Positions 1-8,600 of a stretch of 52,401 nt of DNA are shown here, one piece after another. Each line of letters begins with the position of its first letter. Positions within the stretch are counted from its first letter, which is position 1. The notes beneath the pieces are model-generated. The model did no database searches, had not been told where the DNA came from, and was given only the letters and a program-made list of their open reading frames with translations. The DNA is from Lachnospiraceae bacterium (GTDB taxonomy: Bacteria > Bacillota > Clostridia > Lachnospirales > Lachnospiraceae): NCBI GenBank assembly GCA_017938285.1, contig JAGBBW010000088.1:1-52401 (forward strand), read 5' to 3'. The translations under genes were made by a program, and so were the position numbers.

Positions 1-2
1 AA

Positions 3-365
3 TGGATGAAATATGTCCCATTGTTCCTGTATGGATTCCGCTGGAATATAGAGGTAAGCTATTACGAGCAGAAAACATTCTGGTCCTTGTGCAGTTACAT
101 GGTACGCAGCAGGAAAGCGGTTGAACTGCTGGTAAATTTAATCAATATCGCCTACTGTGCCATGAAAATACTGCCTTACCAAGAAACAGAATTTTCAGAG
201 TATCAGGCTAAAAGCGTACAGGAATTCCAGTTTGTCTTAAGCAGCCAGATCCAGGAACAGGTATTTTATGCCCATTTCGTGAAAAATATCGAAAGCCATA
301 TAAAATCAAACTGGGTGATGAGAGCCTTTAAACAGCTGATTCAGCGACAAGGGTATTATTTTTAA
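3..365 (+). CDS. IS4-family transposase, C-terminal fragment (open at left edge)
   Basis: The reading frame is already open at the window edge (a Trp codon precedes the first Met), so this is the 3' end of a longer gene. The residues YGFRWNIEVSYYEQK contain the spacing Y-x2-R-x3-E-x6-K, the C-terminal signature of IS4-family DDE transposases, whose Glu is the last catalytic acid. The rest (about 100 residues) is the family's helical tail. It presumably belongs to a full element extending left of the window; whether that copy is intact cannot be told. The terminal repeat of the element should lie between the stop codon and about 440, but it cannot be identified without the other end. Confidence 0.8.
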   Translation, partial: WMKYVPLFLYGFRWNIEVSYYEQKTFWSLCSYMVRSRKAVELLVNLINIAYCAMKILPYQETEFSEYQAKSVQEFQFVLSSQIQEQVFYAHFVKNIESHIKSNWVMRAFKQLIQRQGYYF

Positions 366-439
366 AAGTTGTAAAGTGGTAAAATTTTTACTGCACCTGC
401 ATTTATATTCTCTTACAGCAAACTATATATATTAATAAC

Positions 440-480
440 AAAATGCCAAACCCAGATTTCTTAACTAAGTTTGGCATTTT
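440..480. terminator. Perfect 12-bp stem-loop, likely bidirectional terminator
   Basis: AAAATGCCAAAC (440-451) and GTTTGGCATTTT (469-480) are exact reverse complements around a 17-nt loop. The A/T tails on both sides would give a U-run in either direction. It lies directly after the stop codon of the Xre gene (minus strand) and downstream of the transposase (plus strand). Confidence 0.75.
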
Positions 481-482
481 AA

Positions 483-713
483 CTATTCACGAAAAAATTC
501 TTCATAACTTACATCAAAAATATGTTTTAACAATCGTAAATCATTCACTTTTATATTTCTTCGTCCCGTTTCAATATTTGCCAGAGTACTTCGTGACATC
601 ATACTTCCCATCAACTGCAACTTAGCCACAACATCTGTTTGTGTCATATTTTTTTGCATTCTGATTGTTTGAATGTTTCTGCCCAATGCGATATCGCTTA
701 AAATCCACTTCAT
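483..713 (-). CDS. Small Xre-family helix-turn-helix regulator
   Basis: A 76-residue protein that is almost entirely one HTH_3/Cro-C1 domain (about residues 10-70). The segment GRNIQTIRMQKNMTQTDVVA is the first two helices, RSTLANIETGRRNIKV is the recognition helix and turn, and LLKHIFDVSYEEFF is the closing helix. No second domain is present, so it is a minimal dimeric repressor-type protein. The start follows an AGGAGG about 7 nt upstream. It is divergent from the lipoprotein gene, and a 29-nt palindrome covers that gene's promoter, so the regulator is a plausible binder there (inference). The target and any ligand are unknown. Confidence 0.8.
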   Translation of the reverse strand: MKWILSDIALGRNIQTIRMQKNMTQTDVVAKLQLMGSMMSRSTLANIETGRRNIKVNDLRLLKHIFDVSYEEFFRE

Positions 714-842
714 TCAGCTGCCTCCTGATTTGTGACTTGTGAGTAACACCATTATTTAGTATATATAACTATTCCGCTCCAAATGTCACCAAATGGAAAC
801 ATTCGCATTTCATATTATTAACCTGAATTTTTGATTCGACTA

Positions 843-871
843 TTGACTTTATACTCCAGCCATTATACAAT
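843..871 (+). promoter_or_regulatory. Promoter of the lipoprotein gene
   Basis: TTGACT (843-848), a 17-nt spacer and TACAAT (866-871) give a good vegetative promoter. Transcription would start near 878, about 75 nt before the start codon. The -10 box lies inside the palindrome described separately. Confidence 0.6.
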
Positions 872-885
872 ATGTATAATGGCTG
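857..885. promoter_or_regulatory. 29-nt palindrome over the -10 box, operator-like
   Basis: The arms CAGCCATTATAC (857-868) and GTATAATGGCTG (874-885) are exact reverse complements around AATAT, and the symmetry extends one more base pair into the centre. It spans the -10 box and the expected start site of the lipoprotein promoter, the usual place for a repressor site. The stem has no trailing U-run, so a terminator is unlikely. The divergent Xre regulator is the obvious candidate ligand (inference). Confidence 0.6.
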
Positions 886-954
886 ATCATACGACAGAAA
901 CTATCTGTCTGCTCTATGTTCTTACTGACACTATTCTTTTAGGAGGAATGCCCA

Positions 955-1746
955 ATGAAAAAGATTACTATATCTCTCTTATTTTTAACTCTATGCCTTT
1001 TCTCTGGCTGCAGCCAGAAACCATCTGAACATTTGCTTTCTGAACAGTCTACGATTAGTACCACACCTTTAGCAACAACTGCTCCAACAAATATACCAAC
1101 CCCATCCACAACAGTTACTCCAACCAGTCCCCCTTCTCCTACACCAACTGTCACTCCTACCAACACACCGGCACCAATACAAGTATTTCTTCCAGAAGAG
1201 GTTGCCGTCGTACCGAAAGTCGTTTTTTATGATTTCGAAGAAGTCAGTGAAAACAACATTTATCACCAGATATATGGCCTGCTACCCGGCCTAGCTTTCG
1301 GAAACTGGTACACAGTACGTATCAATGGTGTGGAATATTATTACGCTTTAGCAGACCACAGACAAACAGAACCAGCATACTTCTATGGTTATTCCCTAAT
1401 AGATGAAAACTATAGCCTGGCAAATGGGATTTCTGTTGGAATGACTGTAGAAGAAATACTTGATTTATATCCTAACGTAGCCATCGTAAATTTTGACAAT
1501 GAGTTTATTGGAGAAAAAGTATGGAGATTTGCTGGATGGAATGGAATTGCCTATCCCTATAGTCCTATTGATTTTGATCCAAATTATAAATATAACAATC
1601 AGGATTATGATTGGACAAATCAATTTGACTATATCATAGCCGCTGATATCCAACGCCCAGCGGATACGCTACCAATCCATCTTGGGTTACTTATCAAGGA
1701 CAACAAGATTGCTGCCATTACCTTTTACTATCCAACAGCAGGATAA
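955..1746 (+). CDS. Lipoprotein with Pro/Thr linker, unknown function
   Basis: The 263-residue product starts with a lipoprotein signal peptide: MKK, a hydrophobic stretch, then lipobox LFSGC with Cys19 as the modified residue. Residues about 38-75 are a Thr/Pro/Ser-rich linker, likely a cell-wall-spanning stalk. The folded part (about 80-263) contains GISVGMTVEEILDLYP, which resembles the I-x-x-GMT-x-x-E-V motif of SmpA/OmlA-like domains; the rest I do not recognise. It should be anchored on the outer face of the membrane. The RBS AGGAGG lies near 942-947. The gene stands alone between its promoter and a terminator and is divergent from the Xre regulator, suggesting a small regulated accessory module. 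Confidence 0.75.
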   Translation: MKKITISLLFLTLCLFSGCSQKPSEHLLSEQSTISTTPLATTAPTNIPTPSTTVTPTSPPSPTPTVTPTNTPAPIQVFLPEEVAVVPKVVFYDFEEVSENNIYHQIYGLLPGLAFGNWYTVRINGVEYYYALADHRQTEPAYFYGYSLIDENYSLANGISVGMTVEEILDLYPNVAIVNFDNEFIGEKVWRFAGWNGIAYPYSPIDFDPNYKYNNQDYDWTNQFDYIIAADIQRPADTLPIHLGLLIKDNKIAAITFYYPTAG

Positions 1747-1747
1747 T

Positions 1748-1800
1748 AAAAAAGCACAACCGGAGTACATATGACCATACTCTGGCTGTGCTTTTTTTTA
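1748..1800. terminator. Bidirectional terminator between convergent genes
   Basis: An A-rich run, AAAGCACA-a-CCGGAGTA, a short loop and TACTCTGG-c-TGTGCTTT followed by a T-run form a long stem with one internal mismatch and one G-U pair. It separates the convergent lipoprotein and peptidase-fold genes and can serve both. Confidence 0.85.
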
Positions 1801-1812
1801 CTATTTCTTATC

Positions 1813-2466
1813 TTATACAAAATCCTGTACTGGTTTTAACAGTACTGTATGGGTATACACCGTCTGTAAATAGGCTGGATTCGTATATGCTGTATCCCTC
1901 CATGTCTGGCTTGCGTGGTTCAAATCCTTGGTTTCATCACCGATGTTGATATAACCATGATGCGAAGCCCCTACATCATCGGAATGTGCATATACAATGC
2001 TGGTAACAACGCCTTCTGCATTTTTATTCACAGAATGAACAACCATAACATGCGCACCTTTTTTTACCTGTATAGTACATCCCGGCTTAATATCTTTCGC
2101 CATCGTAATTTTGGTTCCATAATCTATATTCGATAACTCCGAAGCCAAAATTCCATATGCGTAACTTAATGTTCCTCCTTTCTTAGCCTCAAAATATTCC
2201 CTTACTGCACCGCCTGTTGCTTCATTTAACACATAATAAACGAAACCAGAACAGTCCAGTCCAAATATCTTTTTGTTAGCAGATACATACTCCTGAACTT
2301 CTGCCTGTGTCTTAGACTGTGTCCCAGCCCATGCAGAAATTGCCTCTCTCATTTCTTCTGGAGTTGCCTTTCCTTTCAAACGATAAGGAATTTTAATTGA
2401 CATACCATTATAGGTAAACTGTGTATATTCCATACACTTTACATTCAAATTTGTTAAAAATGACAT
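1813..2466 (-). CDS. NlpC/P60-like cysteine peptidase-fold protein
   Basis: A 217-residue protein. LDCSGFVYYVL around Cys72 is the nucleophile motif of NlpC/P60 and related papain-like amidases, and GAHVMVVHSV around His139-144 is the expected catalytic-His strand. A third polar residue may lie in YAHSDD (about 160-163). Such enzymes usually cut peptidoglycan stem peptides, but this one has no signal peptide or wall-binding repeats, so it may act in the cytoplasm, be exported otherwise, or be a phage- or toxin-like effector. The start chosen is the ATG 11 nt after AAAGGAG; a longer frame with a start at 2508 lacks an RBS and would run across the palindrome at 2490-2503. Function assignment is tentative. 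Confidence 0.6.
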   Translation of the reverse strand: MSFLTNLNVKCMEYTQFTYNGMSIKIPYRLKGKATPEEMREAISAWAGTQSKTQAEVQEYVSANKKIFGLDCSGFVYYVLNEATGGAVREYFEAKKGGTLSYAYGILASELSNIDYGTKITMAKDIKPGCTIQVKKGAHVMVVHSVNKNAEGVVTSIVYAHSDDVGASHHGYINIGDETKDLNHASQTWRDTAYTNPAYLQTVYTHTVLLKPVQDFV

Positions 2467-2489
2467 AAGAATTATACTCCTTTCCTTTT

Positions 2490-2503
2490 TGTAACCGGTT
2501 ACA
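2490..2503. promoter_or_regulatory. Perfect cre-like palindrome
   Basis: TGTAACCGGTTACA is a perfect 14-bp palindrome and fits the CcpA/LacI operator consensus TGWAANCGNTNWCA at every position. It sits a few bases upstream of the RBS of the peptidase-fold gene, so a bound repressor would block initiation or elongation. The window also encodes HprK and a Crh-like protein, which generate the CcpA corepressor signal. Confidence 0.6.
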
Positions 2504-2570
2504 TCCAATAAAAAGAGTATTTTTGTATTTTTGTAAACTTCATTTACCTATATTACTTAAATATTTCATC

Positions 2571-2648
2571 TTACCCACCAGCATAACTAAATGATGCTAT
2601 CATTTTCAAAAAAAGAACTACTACAGCAAAAATCCATATTTCTGCCAT
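2571..2648 (-). CDS. Candidate 25-residue hydrophobic small ORF
   Basis: The ATG at 2648 opens MAEIWIFAVVVLFLKMIAS, followed by six residues and TAA. The peptide is a single potential membrane segment. The upstream sequence is A-rich with only a weak GA-rich RBS, so translation is uncertain. It lies between the ABC exporter and the peptidase-fold gene. It could be a small membrane protein, a leader peptide or chance. Confidence 0.2.
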   Translation of the reverse strand: MAEIWIFAVVVLFLKMIASFSYAGG

Positions 2649-2714
2649 AATAGTTTTTTCTTATCTTATTACCACTTTACTCAAACTGTAAATTTATCAA
2701 CAGCCTCTTCTTCT

Positions 2715-4457
2715 CTACCTCGTATACGTCATCGTATACAACCCTGCATACACGCCGCCCTTTTTCAACAGCTCCTCATGTGTCCCGCGCTCTTTGATGC
2801 CGTCCTCTCCAAGCACCAGAATATTCTTCGCATTCTTAATCGTAGAAAGACGATGGGCAATCACAAACGTTGTCCTGTTCTTCGCCAGTTTCTCCAACGA
2901 TTCCTGCACTACCTTTTCGCTCTCATTATCCAAAGCAGACGTTGCCTCATCAAAAATCAGAATTGGTGGATTCTTAAGGAACACCCTGGCAATACTGAGT
3001 CTCTGCTTCTGACCGCCGGAGAGCTTAATGCCACGCTGACCGATGTAGGTATCATAACCGTCCGGCAGTTCCATAATAAATTCATGGGCGTTGGCATTCT
3101 TTGCCGCCTCGATAATTTCCTCCATGGAAGCACCCGGCTTGCCGTAGCGGATGTTGTCAGCAACTGCACCTGCAAACAGGTACACATCCTGCTGCACAAT
3201 TCCAATGCTGTTGCGCAGGGATTTCATTGTTACCTTGCGGATATCCTGTCCATCCACTTTAATAACTCCTTCTGTCACATCATAAAACCGTGGAATCAGG
3301 CTGCACAGGGTTGTCTTGCCGACACCGGAGGAACCAACCAGTGCCATATAATCGCCGGCCTTCACATCCAGCGTAATGTTCTGAAATACCTTTCCTAATG
3401 TGCCCTCATACTGGAATGCCACATTTTCAAAAGCAATATCTCCTTTGACATGTTTTAATTCCACTGCGTCCTCTGCATCCTGGATGTCCGGTTCCATGTC
3501 CATGATTTCCATGAAGCGTTCAAATCCGGTGGCACCGTTCTGGAACTGCTCCGTAAAGTTAATTAACTTCCGGACCGGCTCTACCACATTGTTTACATAC
3601 AGCAGGAACGTCAGAAGGTCACTCAGCCGGATGACTTCTTTCGCAATCATCAGGCTGCCGCCCACAATAACTCCTACATTTAACAGACTGGTGAACAGGC
3701 CCAGACCGGAATGGAAGGTTCCCATCTGCTTATAGGCCAGCTTTTTGCTGGCAACAAAACGGCTGTTGCCCTCCCGAAACTTTTCTACCTCCATATCCTC
3801 ATTGGCAAAGGATTTTACCACCCGGATACCGGAGAGATTGTCTTCAATCTGGGCGTTGATTTCTGCAATGCGCTGACGGTTCGCCTTAAAGGCAGCATTC
3901 ATTTTTGTTTTCATCTTCCAGGCAAACAAAAACATGACCGGAAGGAACAAAAACAGCAGCAGGGTCAGCGGTACATTAATCCGGATTAAAATAATAAATG
4001 CACCCACGAACTTGATAATGGAAATAATTATATCTTCCGGTCCGTGGTGGCAAAGTTCCGTTATTTCAAACAGGTCATTTGTAATACGGGACATTAACTG
4101 ACCGGTCTTCTGGTTGTCATAGAAGTTAAAGGAAAGCTTCTGGAAATGGTTAAAAATGTCATTTCGCATATCGAATTCCATCTTTGCACCCATGACATGA
4201 CCCTGATAGGAAATAAAATAATTGCAGAACAATTCCAGCAATGCAAGCCCTGCCATGGCAAGAGCCAGCTTCGCAATAATGGACACTGCCTCAGAAATTT
4301 CATAATTCACTAAAATATCGTTTGTTATGTAGCGGACTATCAATGGATACACCAGGGAAATGGCAGCCGCCCCTAAAGCACAAACCATATCTGCGGCGAA
4401 TAACCGCAGATATGGTTTGTAATAGGATAAAAACTTTTTAAATTTTTTACTGTTCAT
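2715..4457 (-). CDS. MsbA-like ABC exporter, fused membrane and ATPase domains
   Basis: The N-terminal half (about residues 1-320) is a six-helix type-1 exporter membrane domain. The C-terminal half carries a complete nucleotide-binding domain: Walker A GSSGVGKTTL, Q-loop VQQDVYLF, signature LSGGQKQRLS, Walker B ILIFDEATSALD and switch His in VIAHRLST. It works as a homo- or heterodimer exporting lipids, peptides or drugs; the substrate is not predictable. I use the ATG at 4457 (580 residues, beginning MNSKKFKKF). The alternative GTG at 4502 would add 15 residues encoded by a 27-bp palindromic repeat, which looks intergenic. pfkA ends just upstream, so co-transcription is possible. A perfect 17-bp inverted repeat lies within the first 80 nt of the coding region. 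Confidence 0.9.
   Translation of the reverse strand: MNSKKFKKFLSYYKPYLRLFAADMVCALGAAAISLVYPLIVRYITNDILVNYEISEAVSIIAKLALAMAGLALLELFCNYFISYQGHVMGAKMEFDMRNDIFNHFQKLSFNFYDNQKTGQLMSRITNDLFEITELCHHGPEDIIISIIKFVGAFIILIRINVPLTLLLFLFLPVMFLFAWKMKTKMNAAFKANRQRIAEINAQIEDNLSGIRVVKSFANEDMEVEKFREGNSRFVASKKLAYKQMGTFHSGLGLFTSLLNVGVIVGGSLMIAKEVIRLSDLLTFLLYVNNVVEPVRKLINFTEQFQNGATGFERFMEIMDMEPDIQDAEDAVELKHVKGDIAFENVAFQYEGTLGKVFQNITLDVKAGDYMALVGSSGVGKTTLCSLIPRFYDVTEGVIKVDGQDIRKVTMKSLRNSIGIVQQDVYLFAGAVADNIRYGKPGASMEEIIEAAKNANAHEFIMELPDGYDTYIGQRGIKLSGGQKQRLSIARVFLKNPPILIFDEATSALDNESEKVVQESLEKLAKNRTTFVIAHRLSTIKNAKNILVLGEDGIKERGTHEELLKKGGVYAGLYTMTYTR
4380..4420. repeat. Perfect 17-bp inverted repeat inside the ABC exporter gene
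   Basis: ACAAACCATATCTGCGG (4380-4396) and CCGCAGATATGGTTTGT (4404-4420) are exact complements around a 7-nt loop. In the minus-strand mRNA this is a very stable hairpin starting about 37 nt after the start codon, encoding KPYLRLFAADMVC. Confidence 0.85.
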
Positions 4458-4471
4458 TCTATCCAACTTTC

Positions 4472-4498
4472 GTAACTGCTTTGTACCTTTGCAGTTAC
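4472..4498. repeat. 27-bp palindromic repeat, copy A
   Basis: GTAACTGC (4472-4479), an 11-nt loop and GCAGTTAC (4491-4498) form a perfect 8-bp hairpin. Length, end sequences and the central CCTTT match the element at 18571-18597 upstream of ftsH, pointing to a small dispersed repeat family. It lies between pfkA and the ABC exporter ATG. Confidence 0.55.
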
Positions 4499-4517
4499 CC
4501 ACTTTCTTTTCTGGTTT

Positions 4518-5507
4518 TTATCTGGAAAGCTTCTTTGCCATGTTCACAAGGAACTCATCCGGCATCTTCTTCATGTTTAATGCTTCCTCAATATCATAAT
4601 CAATGAATTCACCATGCTTATAAGCTACTACACGGTTGGACTTGCCGGCACAGAGAAGTTCTACTGCCTTGGCTCCCATGGCAGATGCATACACACGGTC
4701 CTTTGCTGTCGGACTGCCGCCTCGCTGGATGTGACCGATAATGGTAGCTCTGGTTTCCACACCGGTAGCTTCTTCTACTCTCTTTGCCATTTCGTAGGAA
4801 TCACCAACACCTTCCGCATTGATGATGATGTGGTGGGTCTTACCAACTTTCTTACGCTCAATGATGTTCTGAATGATTGCCTGTTCGTCATTATCGTATA
4901 ATTCCGGAAGCAGGATATTTTCTGCACCGGTAGCAATACCACTCCACAGGGCAATATAACCTGCATGACGTCCCATTACTTCGATGATACTGCAGCGCTC
5001 ATGGGAAGTAGAGGTATCACGAACCTTATCAATCGCTTCCATAGCGGTATTTACTGCGGTATCGAAACCGATGGTATATTCAGTACATGCAATGTCAAGG
5101 TCAATGGTTCCTGGAACACCGATGGTATTAATACCGCGCTCGTACAGCTTTCTGGCACCCTGGAAGGAACCGTCACCACCAATTACAATCATGCCGTCAA
5201 TACCATGCTTCTTACAAATATATGCCCCCTTGTCCTGACCTTCTTTTGTCATGAACTCCGGACAGCGTGCCGTAAACAGCATGGTACCACCACGCTGGAT
5301 AATATCAGAAACACTCTTGGCATCCATCTCAAAAATGTCCTCGTCCAGAAGACCGGAATAACCTCTTCTAATACCCTTCACCTTTAAACCATTTGCTAAA
5401 GCAGTACGCACTACCGCACGGATAGCAGCGTTCATGCCAGGTGCATCACCACCACTGCTCAATACGCCGATCGTTTCTACTTTCTTATGCTTTGCTGACT
5501 TTGCCAT
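4518..5507 (-). CDS. pfkA: ATP-dependent 6-phosphofructokinase
   Basis: Phosphorylates fructose 6-phosphate to fructose 1,6-bisphosphate, the committed step of glycolysis, in the cytoplasm. The 329 residues match the family length. Visible motifs are SSGGDAPGMNAAIRA (nucleotide loop), IGGDGSFQGA with the Gly typical of ATP-using enzymes, PGTIDLD with the catalytic Asp, and EVMGRHAGYIAL (sugar-phosphate binding). The catalytic loop usually reads GTIDND; here Asn is Leu, with both flanking Asp kept. The start follows GGAGGTAAAGAAAA. It lies between dnaE (111 nt upstream) and the ABC exporter (downstream), all on the minus strand; dnaE-pfkA linkage is common in clostridia. Confidence 0.95.
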   Translation of the reverse strand: MAKSAKHKKVETIGVLSSGGDAPGMNAAIRAVVRTALANGLKVKGIRRGYSGLLDEDIFEMDAKSVSDIIQRGGTMLFTARCPEFMTKEGQDKGAYICKKHGIDGMIVIGGDGSFQGARKLYERGINTIGVPGTIDLDIACTEYTIGFDTAVNTAMEAIDKVRDTSTSHERCSIIEVMGRHAGYIALWSGIATGAENILLPELYDNDEQAIIQNIIERKKVGKTHHIIINAEGVGDSYEMAKRVEEATGVETRATIIGHIQRGGSPTAKDRVYASAMGAKAVELLCAGKSNRVVAYKHGEFIDYDIEEALNMKKMPDEFLVNMAKKLSR

Positions 5508-5618
5508 TTTTCTTTACCTCCATTATGATATGTATGCTTACCATATCTATTGTTAAATCTCAAACAAACTCTTTAGGGATATTTTAATCCATTTAGCGTT
5601 CTTTTTCAATAGCAAATC

Positions 5619-8600
5619 CTATCTTTTTTTATCGACAACTTTGATTTGTTCCTCTCCGTATACGTTACGGAGTCTGGCAAGCAGTTCCTGGGACAGATTT
5701 ACCCCCCTGCTTTTTGGCAGACGCTTTACTGCCCGTTCTTCTTCCAGATAAATCACAACCTCATGCTTTCCATCACTGTCTGCCAGCAGATGGAACAGCA
5801 TTTCTTCCTCTGCCAGATAATCTTCCTTGTTCTGAAACCGTATCCATAATTCCCTCGGCAGGTCATCCATGGAACTGATTTCCGTGCAGATCAGCTTTGC
5901 TGCCTTATCTTCCTCAGCTGCAACCTTTCCCCTTACCAGCACTTTGGCCTCCTCGGTAATCAGCCCTCGATAACGCTCATAATCCCTTGGAAACACGATA
6001 ACTTCCACTGTACCGAGCAGATCTTCCAGTGTCAGGAACGCCATGGTTGCATTGGTCTTTGTCGTTTTTCTTGTAATTCCGGCAATCATACCGCCTAACG
6101 TTACCACAGCGCCATCCTTTGCCTTCACTTCCCCGGTCTCTTCATCCAGCTGGAACGCCAGTGTATCTGCGGTCGCATTTTTCTGCATCACGGACATATA
6201 CTCTTCCAGTGGATGACCGCTGATGTACACACCTAGCACTTCTTTTTCATACGTCAGCATTTCTTCCTTCGTGTATTCGCCTACGTCTGGCAGCCGGATT
6301 TCAAACTCCTGCTTTTCTTCCTCTCCGGCAAAATCAAACAGACTCAGCTGACCGGTAAGTCCCTTTTTGCGCTCCTGTGCCACATCCTCCATGACACCGA
6401 CGTAAACGTGCATGAGCTGCTTTCTCGTACCAAACTCTGTACCGAAGGCACCTGCCTTGATGAAGCTTTCCATGGTGCGCTTGTTGATTTCCCTGCCGGA
6501 TAACCGCTCCACAAAATCCTTCAGTCCGGTAAACTTACCGTTCTCCCTGCGTTCTGCGGTCATTGCTTCAATCACCGGACGTCCCACGCCTTTAATGGCA
6601 GACAGACCATACCGGATGTTTCTGCCGGAAACAGAAAAGCCCATCTCCCCTTCGTTCACATCCGGCGGCAGAATTTCTATGCCCATCTGACGGCAGGAAT
6701 AAATATAGGCGGAAACTTTGCCAGGATTATCCATCACGGAAGTCATAAGTGCCGCCATAAATTCCACCGGATAATAATATTTTAACCAGGCAGTACGGTA
6801 GGACACCACCGCATAGCAGGCAGCATGCGCCTTATTAAAGGCGTACTTTGCAAAATCCGTCATTTCATCGAAAATCTTGTTACCAATTTCCTCTGGAATT
6901 CCATTGGCAATACAGCCCTTGACGCCTTCTTCCTCATTGCCATAAACGAAATTCTTCCGCTCTTTCGCCATGACATCTGCCTTTTTCTTTGACATGGCAC
7001 GACGCACCAGGTCACTTCGTCCATAACTGTAGCCCGCCAGCTCCCGGACAATCTGCATAACCTGCTCCTGGTATACAATGCATCCGTGGGTCGTCTTTAA
7101 AATCGGCACCAGTTCCGGACAGTCATACACAATGCTGTCCTGGTTCTGCTTGCCCTTGATATACTTTGGAATGAAATCCATCGGACCCGGACGGTACAGG
7201 GAAATTCCAGCAATGACATCTTCCAGATTTTCCGGTTTTAATTCTTTCATGAAATTTTTCATGCCGGTACTTTCCAACTGGAACACACCATCACATTTTC
7301 CACTGCCAATCATCTCATAAATAGCAGGGTCGTCATAATCTATGGCATTCATGTCCAGTTTATCACCTTCCGGCCGGTTTTTATTAATCAGATTTTCTGC
7401 ATCCTTAATCACTGTCAGGGTACGGAGCCCCAGAAAATCCATTTTCAAAAGTCCCAGTTCTTCCAGCGTGGTCATGGTGAACTGGGTGGTAATGGCATCG
7501 TTGGCTCCACGGGACAACGGCACATAGACATCCGCCGGCGCATTGGCAATGACAACACCGGCTGCATGCATGGAAGTATTTCTCGGCAGACCTTCCAGGC
7601 GTTTTGACATATCAATCAGATAATGTATCTTTTCATCACTCTCATAAAGATTCCGGAACTCCGAGCTGCTCTTTAAAGCTTTTTCAATCGTAATGCCAAG
7701 CTCCATCGGCACCATCTTCGCCACCTGGTCGCAAAGGGCATACGGATAATCGAGAACACGGCCCACATCACGGATGACGCCACGGGCCGCCATTGTACCG
7801 AATGTCACAATCTGCACCACCCGGTCCTGTCCGTACTTTTCTACCACATAGTCAATGACTTCCTGCCGTCTTTCGAAACAGAAGTCAATATCGAAGTCGG
7901 GCATGGACACACGTTCCGGATTTAAGAACCGCTCAAACAGCAGCTGGTAGCGGATGGGATCAATATCCGTAATGCCAAGGGAATATGCCGCAATGCTGGC
8001 GGCACCACTGCCTCGTCCCGGTCCCACCGGAATGTCGTGGTCTTTGGCGTACTTGATGAAGTCCCATACAATCAGGTAATAATCATCAAAGCCCATTTTG
8101 TGGATAATGCCAAGCTCGTAGTCCAGACGAGCCTGTAACTCCTCCGTCACTACAGCATAGCGTTTCTTCATGCCTTCCGCACAAAGGTGCTGTAAGTAAG
8201 TCCAGGCATCATACCCTTCCGGCACATCATAATGCGGCAGCTTGTAATGCCCGAACTCAATCGTTACATTACAGCGTTCTGCGATTTTATGCGTATTTTC
8301 CAGTGCCTCTTTTGCATAAGGGAAGAGCTGTTCCATCTCTTCTGCGGACTTTAAGTAATACTGGCCGCCATCATAGCGCATACGGTCTTCATCCGTGACC
8401 TTTTTCTGGGTCTGGATACAGAGCAGAATATCATGGGCTTCCACGTCTGTATCATATATATAATGCACGTCATTGGTTGCCACCAGCTCAATGCCGGTTT
8501 CCTTATGCATGCGCAGCAGTCCTGCATTTACCGTCTGCTGCTCCGGAATGCCGTGGTCCTGCATCTCTAAAAAGAAATTTCCTTTGCCGAACATCTCCTG

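Noticed and set aside
366-439. Right end of the IS4-type element
   Set aside because: No terminal repeat can be confirmed without the left end, so it was not annotated.
714-842. Xre gene promoter
   Set aside because: AT-rich with several TATA-like hexamers, but no -35/-10 pair with proper spacing stood out.
4458-4502. GTG start extending the ABC exporter by 15 codons
   Set aside because: The extension is encoded by a palindromic repeat and has no clear RBS; the ATG start fits the family N-terminus.
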